Origin: Bordetella parapertussis
GTDB lineage: Bacteria; Pseudomonadota; Gammaproteobacteria; Burkholderiales; Burkholderiaceae_E
Assembly: GCA_945872335.1 (NCBI GenBank)
Contig: CAMBZS010000009.1
Span: 1-35,434, forward strand
Reading direction: 5' to 3'
DNA length: 35,434 bases
Shown here: in pieces, positions 30,585 through 35,434 of the stretch
Position numbering within the stretch: the first letter of the stretch is position 1
Layout: every line of letters begins with the position of its first letter
The notes under the pieces: generated by a model
Database searches by the model: none
The model's input: only the letters and a program-made list of their open reading frames with translations
What the model was told of the DNA's origin: nothing
Position numbers and translations under genes: made by a program

Positions 30585-31472
30585 ATGACGCTCAGTCTCG
30601 TCGCTCAGGCCGTCCTGTCCGGGGTCACCAACGGCGTGATCTATGCCTTGATCGGCATGGGGCTTGCCGTCATTTTCAAGGGTAGTCGCGCCATCAACGC
30701 CGCTCAGGGCGAGTTCTCGCTGATCGGTGCGGTGGCAAGCGTATTTGCCATGAAGGCGGCAGGCTTCTCATACCCCGCGGCATTCGCTGTGGGTGCGCTG
30801 GCTGGCGCAGCAACGGGCGTCCTGATCGACCTCCTTTTGGTCCGACCCATGATACGGCGTCGCGCACAGGAAGACGCATTCCTGTTGCTCACCATCGGAA
30901 TCGCCTTCGCCATCTCAGCCGCAGTGTTGTTCTTTGCGGGACGCGATTACTTCACACTGCCCTCGATCGGGTCCGATGGCGTGGCAATCCTGTTTGACGC
31001 CACCATCCGCTACCACGCGATCTGGGTCATCGTGACCACTGCGCTGATCGTCATTGCGCTGCGCGCGTTCTATCGTAAAACCAACATCGGCCTGTCGATG
31101 ATGGCTGCCTCCATCGATGCCGATGGCGCATCCACCACGGGCATCAACGTCGACCTCATGCGCACGGCAACCTACGGCATGGGTGGCTTGCTCGGCGCGT
31201 TGGCGGGGCTACTGGTTGCGCCGCTTGTGCCCATCAGCTTTTACATGGGGCTGGTGTTCACTCTCAAGGGCTTCTGCGCCGCCATGATCGGGGGGCTGAC
31301 CAATCCGATGGGTGCAATCGTAGGCGGGCTTATGCTCGGACTGCTCGAATCTCTTGCCATCGTCTTTATCGCTTCGGCATACAAGGATGTGGTCGCTCTC
31401 ACCGTACTGATTGTCATCATGATTCTTGTACCCCACGGCATCCTCGGTCGCGCCGGCCGGGCGGGCGGTTAA
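30585..31472 (+). CDS. Branched-chain-type ABC transporter permease (LivH-like)
   Basis: A 295-residue inner-membrane permease with about eight transmembrane segments. LSGVTNGVIYALIGMGLAVIFKGSRAINAAQGEF at residues 9-42 is the LivH hallmark, and GGLTNPMGAIVGGLMLGLLES near residue 240 is the ATPase-coupling EAA-like loop. The ATG at 30585 is preferred over a TTG at 30552, which would add an unusual charged prefix. It lies 48 bases after the receptor gene. Confidence 0.94.
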   Translation: MTLSLVAQAVLSGVTNGVIYALIGMGLAVIFKGSRAINAAQGEFSLIGAVASVFAMKAAGFSYPAAFAVGALAGAATGVLIDLLLVRPMIRRRAQEDAFLLLTIGIAFAISAAVLFFAGRDYFTLPSIGSDGVAILFDATIRYHAIWVIVTTALIVIALRAFYRKTNIGLSMMAASIDADGASTTGINVDLMRTATYGMGGLLGALAGLLVAPLVPISFYMGLVFTLKGFCAAMIGGLTNPMGAIVGGLMLGLLESLAIVFIASAYKDVVALTVLIVIMILVPHGILGRAGRAGG

Positions 31473-31476
31473 CACC

Positions 31477-32436
31477 ATGAATCGTCGCGTGCTGTTCGCA
31501 ATCGCGATCCTGGTCTGGGCGGTGCTGCCAATGGTCCTGCCCAGGCATTTCACCGATCTGCTGGTATTTGCCGCCATTTATTCGGTCGCCGGCCTCGGCG
31601 TGGGACTGCTCCTGGGGCACTGCGGCATCGTGACCCTTGCCCAGTCCGCGTTTTACGCGATCGGCGCCTACGCGTCAGCGATTGTCACGGTGAATTTGAA
31701 GCTGCCCATGATCGTTGGTGTCGCTGCTGGACTCGTCACCAGCGGAGTCATTGCGCTTGCGCTGGGCTGGCCTGTTCTCAGGCTCCGCGGATACTTTCTG
31801 GCCGTCGCCACGCTGGCGCTCGCAATGATTGCAAGCGCACTGTTTTTCGAATGGGACTGGCTCACGGGCGGAACCATCGGGCTGGGCGGAATCCCCAAGC
31901 TTGGTGCGTTCGGCGTGGTACTCGATACGCCGCAGTCGTTTTACTACGCAGCCTGGATCACCGCGGCGCTCTCCATGATTCTGGTGCACAACCTGGTGAG
32001 CGGCCGTACTGGTCTCGCCATGCGAAGCATGCGTGACGCCATTGATGCAGCCCGTGTGCTGGCTATTGATATTCACAGTCTGCGTGTCCAGATGTTCGTG
32101 CTTTGCGCGATGCTGGGCAGTCTTTCCGGAAGCCTGTTCGCCCACTACACCGGCTACGTCAGCGTTGCGAGTTTTTCAATCGACAAGGCGATCCTCTTTC
32201 TGCTGATTCCAGTCATCGGCGGTGCGGGGTCCATCGCGGGCATCATCGTTGGCGCACTTTTCATCACATTTGTTCCAGAAGTGCTCTCGAAGATCGGGGA
32301 CTTCCACGGCATCGTATTCGGCCTTGCCCTGGTGATTGTCGTGATCGCAGCGCCGCACGGTATCGTCGGTACCGTCGAACGCTGGTGGCACAACCGGCGC
32401 TCGGGCGTGTCTCCAACGGCAGAGGCCCGGCGATGA
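31477..32436 (+). CDS. Branched-chain-type ABC transporter permease (LivM-like)
   Basis: A 319-residue permease with about nine transmembrane segments. VAGLGVGLLLGHCGIVTLAQSAFYAIGAYASA and the coupling loop IGGAGSIAGIIVGALFITFVPEVLS are LivM signatures. The ATG at 31477 lies 4 bases after the LivH stop; a longer frame from 31426 would overlap LivH by 47 bases. The end overlaps the LivG start by 4 bp. Confidence 0.94.
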   Translation: MNRRVLFAIAILVWAVLPMVLPRHFTDLLVFAAIYSVAGLGVGLLLGHCGIVTLAQSAFYAIGAYASAIVTVNLKLPMIVGVAAGLVTSGVIALALGWPVLRLRGYFLAVATLALAMIASALFFEWDWLTGGTIGLGGIPKLGAFGVVLDTPQSFYYAAWITAALSMILVHNLVSGRTGLAMRSMRDAIDAARVLAIDIHSLRVQMFVLCAMLGSLSGSLFAHYTGYVSVASFSIDKAILFLLIPVIGGAGSIAGIIVGALFITFVPEVLSKIGDFHGIVFGLALVIVVIAAPHGIVGTVERWWHNRRSGVSPTAEARR

Positions 32437-33185
32437 CCTCGCTCGACGTTCGCGAAATCGGCCACAGCTTCGGCGGCCTGAATGTTCTGACCAATGTCAG
32501 CTTCGAGGTGCCGGCTGGGAAAATCGTTGGGCTGATTGGTCCCAATGGATCCGGCAAAAGCACGCTCTTCAACATCATCAACGGATTTCTGGTCCCCCGG
32601 GCAGGCAAGGTCTTGCTGAACGGCATCGATCTTTCGGCCATGAGCGTTGAGGCACGCAGTCGGGCGGGACTCGTTCGGACCTTTCAAACTCCCAAGGTGT
32701 TCGAGCACATGACCGTGATCGAGAACCTGATGGCAGGTGCCTACAAGCTCACCCGTTCGGGGGTGCTCTCGGACATGCTGCGCCTGCCAGGCGCACGGCG
32801 AGACGTCGCAATGATGCGCGATCAGGCGCATGAACTCTGCCGACGATTCGGTCTTGAGCGCCTCCATGCGACTGCAGCCGGCCTCCTCACAAGCGGGCAG
32901 CGGCGAATGCTTGAGCTCGCTCGAACCTATGCCGGCAAGCCCCAACTGCTGCTCCTTGACGAACCCTCGTCGGGTCTGACTGCCGAAGAGGTTTCGCAAC
33001 TCGGTGAGTGGCTCAAGACTTTGAACAACGAAGGTATGACGCTGCTACTCGTCTCCCATGACATGCAACTCATGAACGTGGCGAGCATGGTGCATGTGCT
33101 TTATTTTGGCGAGATCGTCGCCACCGGCACCATGGACGACATTCAGCGAAACCCAAAGGTGCGCGAGGTATACCTTGGCGCGTAA
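32433..33185 (+). CDS. ABC transporter ATPase (LivG-like)
   Basis: A 250-residue ATP-binding subunit. Walker A is GPNGSGKST (residues 36-44), the signature region reads LTSGQRRMLELART (near 155, with TSGQ in place of the usual LSGGQ), and Walker B is LLLLDEPSSGL (near 172), followed by the H-loop LLVSHDMQLM. The signature has one glycine fewer than the consensus, as many LivG proteins do (LxxGxxRxLEIAR). The ATG at 32433 overlaps the LivM stop. Confidence 0.95.
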   Translation: MTSLDVREIGHSFGGLNVLTNVSFEVPAGKIVGLIGPNGSGKSTLFNIINGFLVPRAGKVLLNGIDLSAMSVEARSRAGLVRTFQTPKVFEHMTVIENLMAGAYKLTRSGVLSDMLRLPGARRDVAMMRDQAHELCRRFGLERLHATAAGLLTSGQRRMLELARTYAGKPQLLLLDEPSSGLTAEEVSQLGEWLKTLNNEGMTLLLVSHDMQLMNVASMVHVLYFGEIVATGTMDDIQRNPKVREVYLGA

Positions 33186-33208
33186 CACGCAATCGCCCAG
33201 GGGTAGTC

Positions 33209-33922
33209 ATGCTTGAGACGCATCAGCTCGCAAGCGGCTACGGCAAGATGACGATCCTGCGCGATATCGGGATCCGCATCGATGATGGTGAGGTTGTGGC
33301 GATCGTTGGCGCCAATGGCGCTGGAAAAACCACCCTGGTGCGAACGATCTGCGGCCTGATCGCCCCCAGTGCGGGAAAGATCATCAAGAACGGCACTGAC
33401 CTGACCCACGTGCCCACCCACAAGCGGATGCGGCACGGAATCGCAGTCGTGCTTGAAAACCGACGTCTCTGGGGCGAGTTGACTGTTCGAGAGAATCTTC
33501 GGCTTGCAGAGGTGAACGCCCGATCCACGGCGTCGCCCCGAATCACCTACGAAGACGCGGCCAAGCTGTTTCCAATCATCGCAGAGCGCCACGCCAGTCC
33601 GGTTGAACTGTTAAGCGGCGGCGAGCAGCAGATGGTCGCCATCGCCCGGGCACTCCTGATGCAACCCGATTTGCTCATCATGGACGAGCCGTCAACGGGT
33701 CTCGCGCCGAAGATCGTGAAGGACATCCTCCGGGTTTTAGGCGGTTTGCGGGAACGCGGAATCAGCCTGCTGCTGGTTGAGCAGAACGTTGCCCTGGTAT
33801 CCGAAATCGCCGATCGAGGTTACGTCATGTCCGTGGGGAAAATTGTTCATACCGTCGGCCCCGGAGAATGGGCCGGCTTCCTGGCTGACGAGAAACTCGT
33901 CAAGGCCTATCTGGGCGGATAG
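33209..33922 (+). CDS. ABC transporter ATPase (LivF-like)
   Basis: A 237-residue ATP-binding subunit and the last gene of the importer. Walker A is GANGAGKTT (residues 34-42), the signature is LSGGEQQMVAIARAL (from residue 135), and Walker B is LLIMDEPSTGL, then LLLVEQNVALV. RRLWGELTVRENL is the LivF-type Q-loop neighbourhood. It starts 23 bases after LivG and is followed 55 bases later by the E2 gene on the same strand. Confidence 0.95.
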   Translation: MLETHQLASGYGKMTILRDIGIRIDDGEVVAIVGANGAGKTTLVRTICGLIAPSAGKIIKNGTDLTHVPTHKRMRHGIAVVLENRRLWGELTVRENLRLAEVNARSTASPRITYEDAAKLFPIIAERHASPVELLSGGEQQMVAIARALLMQPDLLIMDEPSTGLAPKIVKDILRVLGGLRERGISLLLVEQNVALVSEIADRGYVMSVGKIVHTVGPGEWAGFLADEKLVKAYLGG

Positions 33923-33977
33923 GCACCGCTTCGGGCGTCAGCGCCGCGCCCGTGTCTCACCTGTCAGAGGACCATCC

Positions 33978-35255
33978 ATGCCCATACCCGTGATCCTGCC
34001 GACCCTGGGACCGGCGATCGAGGAAGCAACGCTGGTGAAGTGGCTTGTTCCGATCGGGGCTTTCGTGCGGCGCGGCGACCCGCTGTTCAGCGTTGAAACC
34101 GACAAGACGCTCACCGACATTGAAAGTACGGATGAAGGGTATCTGATCGAAATCAAGGCGGCGGAAGGGTCCACCATACGGGTTGATCAGGAGCTTGCGG
34201 TCCTGGACGAACATCCCGCCCAAGGCGCTGCCACGCCGGTGTCCGCACCGCCACCTGCACCGCCACCTGCAGCGGTCGTACCGCCAGCGCCGAAGGCGGC
34301 CGCCTTCGCCGAGTCGGCAAAAACGCCGACTCACGAAGCCGTCGCGGTATCGGACGCGTCAGCCGAACGTTTTTCAGAGACCGCCCCGACTGGCAAGCCG
34401 CACGCCTCGCCGCGCGCGAGGCGACTGGCGCGCGAGTCGGGCGTTCCTATTGACCAACTTCAAGGCAGTGGCCCAGGCGGGCGCATCATCGAGAGAGACA
34501 TCACAGCCTTTGTTACTCAGGCGGTCGCAGGCACATCGGGCGCGACTACGCAGCCCGCCATGTTGAAACGATCCGAGCAGTTCCGTGACCTGCCGCTCTC
34601 CGCCGTACGTCGCTCCATTGCGCGCAGGATGATGGAGTCCGCGCAGGGCGCGCCCGTGTTCTTCACCACCGTCAAGGTCCTCACCGACCCGCTCACCGAA
34701 TTCCGTTCGCAGCTTGCCCGCGCGAGGTCTGTTCAGGTGAGCGTCAATGATGTGGTGGTGCGCGCCTGCGCGCTTGCGCTCCGGCAGCATCGCGAGATCA
34801 ACGCGAGCTTCACGGGCGATGCCCTCAGGATCTTCGAGGACATCGATATCTCCATTGCAGTGGCAATCGACGACGGCCTGATCACCCCTGTGCTGCGCAA
34901 TGCTGACCAGAAAGGGCTGATTGCTGCAGCCACAGAAATCAGAGCGCTCGCCGACAAGGCGCAACGCGGGCAATTGTTGGTGAATGAATACCAGGGTGGT
35001 ACGTTTACAGTGTCAAACCTTGGCATGTTCGGTGTGGAGTCATTTACCGCCATCCTCAATCCTCCTCAGGCCGCCATCCTTGCGGTAGGTGGCATCAGCC
35101 GAGAAGTCTGGCTTGATGCGGGGGCACCGCGCGAACGAGGGGTCATGAGGCTGACACTTACTTCGGACCACCGGGCGATCGACGGCGCACAGGCCGCCCG
35201 CTTTCTTGCTACGCTCAAGGCGCTGCTCGAGAACCCCTTCAGCCTGGTTGTCTGA
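33978..35255 (+). CDS. 2-oxoacid dehydrogenase E2 (dihydrolipoamide acyltransferase)
   Basis: A 425-residue E2 with three parts. The lipoyl domain is residues 1-80, with the lipoylated lysine at Lys43 in VETDKTLTDIES. A proline/alanine linker (80-135) leads to an E3-binding domain (about 140-175, ASPRARRLARESGVPIDQLQGSG). The catalytic domain follows, with DHRAIDG holding His398 and Asp402 close to the C-terminus. It receives the acyl group from E1 and passes it to CoA. The ATG at 33978 gives the canonical lipoyl start MPIPVILPTLG; a longer frame would overlap LivF. Its partner E1 is probably the fused protein at 25674-27665. A dihydrolipoamide dehydrogenase (E3) gene is not in the window. 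Confidence 0.94.
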   Translation: MPIPVILPTLGPAIEEATLVKWLVPIGAFVRRGDPLFSVETDKTLTDIESTDEGYLIEIKAAEGSTIRVDQELAVLDEHPAQGAATPVSAPPPAPPPAAVVPPAPKAAAFAESAKTPTHEAVAVSDASAERFSETAPTGKPHASPRARRLARESGVPIDQLQGSGPGGRIIERDITAFVTQAVAGTSGATTQPAMLKRSEQFRDLPLSAVRRSIARRMMESAQGAPVFFTTVKVLTDPLTEFRSQLARARSVQVSVNDVVVRACALALRQHREINASFTGDALRIFEDIDISIAVAIDDGLITPVLRNADQKGLIAAATEIRALADKAQRGQLLVNEYQGGTFTVSNLGMFGVESFTAILNPPQAAILAVGGISREVWLDAGAPRERGVMRLTLTSDHRAIDGAQAARFLATLKALLENPFSLVV

Positions 35256-35343
35256 CGCTCAAGCATTTCGAAAATATCAACCCCGCCGCTGTCACCCGGA
35301 TTGCGTCCACTACGCTCACCCAGAATGCCGAAGGAGATGACGG

Positions 35344-35434
35344 ATGCATGAACCCCGGTCTTTCGCCGATGTGTCCTACGATGAGGCAATCGGCCGCGCC
35401 ACCGCAATGATTCCGGTACTCCGCGAGCGGGCCC
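35344..35434 (+). CDS. Start of a probable acyl-CoA dehydrogenase-fold flavoprotein (truncated by window end)
   Basis: Only 30 codons are visible. The start at 35344 follows an AAGGAG site. The peptide SYDEAIGRATAMIPVLRERA resembles the first helix of group D flavin monooxygenases and acyl-CoA dehydrogenase-fold enzymes such as HsaA, DszC or hydroxylase components (xxxARxLxPxLRERA). An FAD- or FMN-dependent oxygenase or dehydrogenase is likely. It lies 88 bases after E2, on the same strand, so it may be the next gene of this group. The rest lies outside the window. Confidence 0.6.
   Translation, partial: MHEPRSFADVSYDEAIGRATAMIPVLRERA

Noticed and set aside
34243-34275. Tandem-looking repeat of CACCGCCACCTG units
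   Set aside because: It encodes the proline/alanine linker of E2; such repetitive linkers are normal and are not a DNA-level repeat element.
1-35434. Mobile elements, integrase, tRNA genes, CRISPR arrays
   Set aside because: No transposase-like protein, terminal repeats, tRNA cloverleaf or spaced direct repeats were found by reading; composition appears even throughout.

Overview
The window is a gene-dense, high-GC stretch of about 35 kb of bacterial chromosome, almost entirely catabolic and transport genes. It carries four Bug/TctC-type periplasmic receptors, three of them with no adjacent membrane subunits, plus one complete TctC-TctB-TctA transporter. Together with the GC content, TauD, type III CoA-transferase and acyl-CoA dehydrogenase genes and short gene spacing, this points to a betaproteobacterium of the order Burkholderiales (Bordetella/Achromobacter- or Comamonadaceae-like). 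That assignment is inference. I saw no RNA gene, insertion sequence, CRISPR array or origin, and no gene-free gap exceeds 300 bases.

Region 1 (2-9410, + strand) reads as one tightly packed operon entering from the left: enoyl-CoA hydratase (3' end), cupin, Bug receptor, cyclase-family metal hydrolase, type III CoA-transferase, acyl-CoA dehydrogenase, APH-fold phosphotransferase, small helical protein, CrtC/AttH-like protein, a thiolase-fold protein without the usual nucleophilic cysteine, and its DUF35 zinc-ribbon partner. It looks like an undescribed acyl-CoA pathway. Two modules stand out: a kinase + small protein + dehydrogenase set resembling LvaA/LvaB/LvaC of levulinate catabolism, and a thiolase-fold/DUF35 pair resembling the steroid side-chain retro-aldolase Ltp2/ChsH2. 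A DUF3429 membrane protein follows.

Region 2 (10082-23700) starts with a leftward LysR regulator and SDR. Diverging from them is a rightward series: TauD/TfdA dioxygenase, two orphan Bug receptors, AtuA-like protein with its C-terminal domain as a separate gene, D-2-hydroxyacid dehydrogenase, HpcH/HpaI aldolase, SMP-30 lactonase, a small alpha/beta protein, TctC-TctB-TctA and an amidohydrolase. A CATAAG-N5-CTTATG palindrome at the LysR start is a likely operator.

Region 3 (23733-35434) opens with a leftward DCC-COQ7 fusion. A leftward group follows (beta-hydroxyacid dehydrogenase, cupin, single-chain E1 alpha-beta of a 2-oxoacid dehydrogenase, SDR). It diverges from a rightward group: a complete LivKHMGF-type ABC importer, the lipoyl E2 acyltransferase, and the 5' end of a probable acyl-CoA dehydrogenase-fold enzyme. 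E1 and E2 of one complex thus appear to lie on opposite strands around a shared 187-bp promoter region, with the importer between them; no E3 gene is in view.
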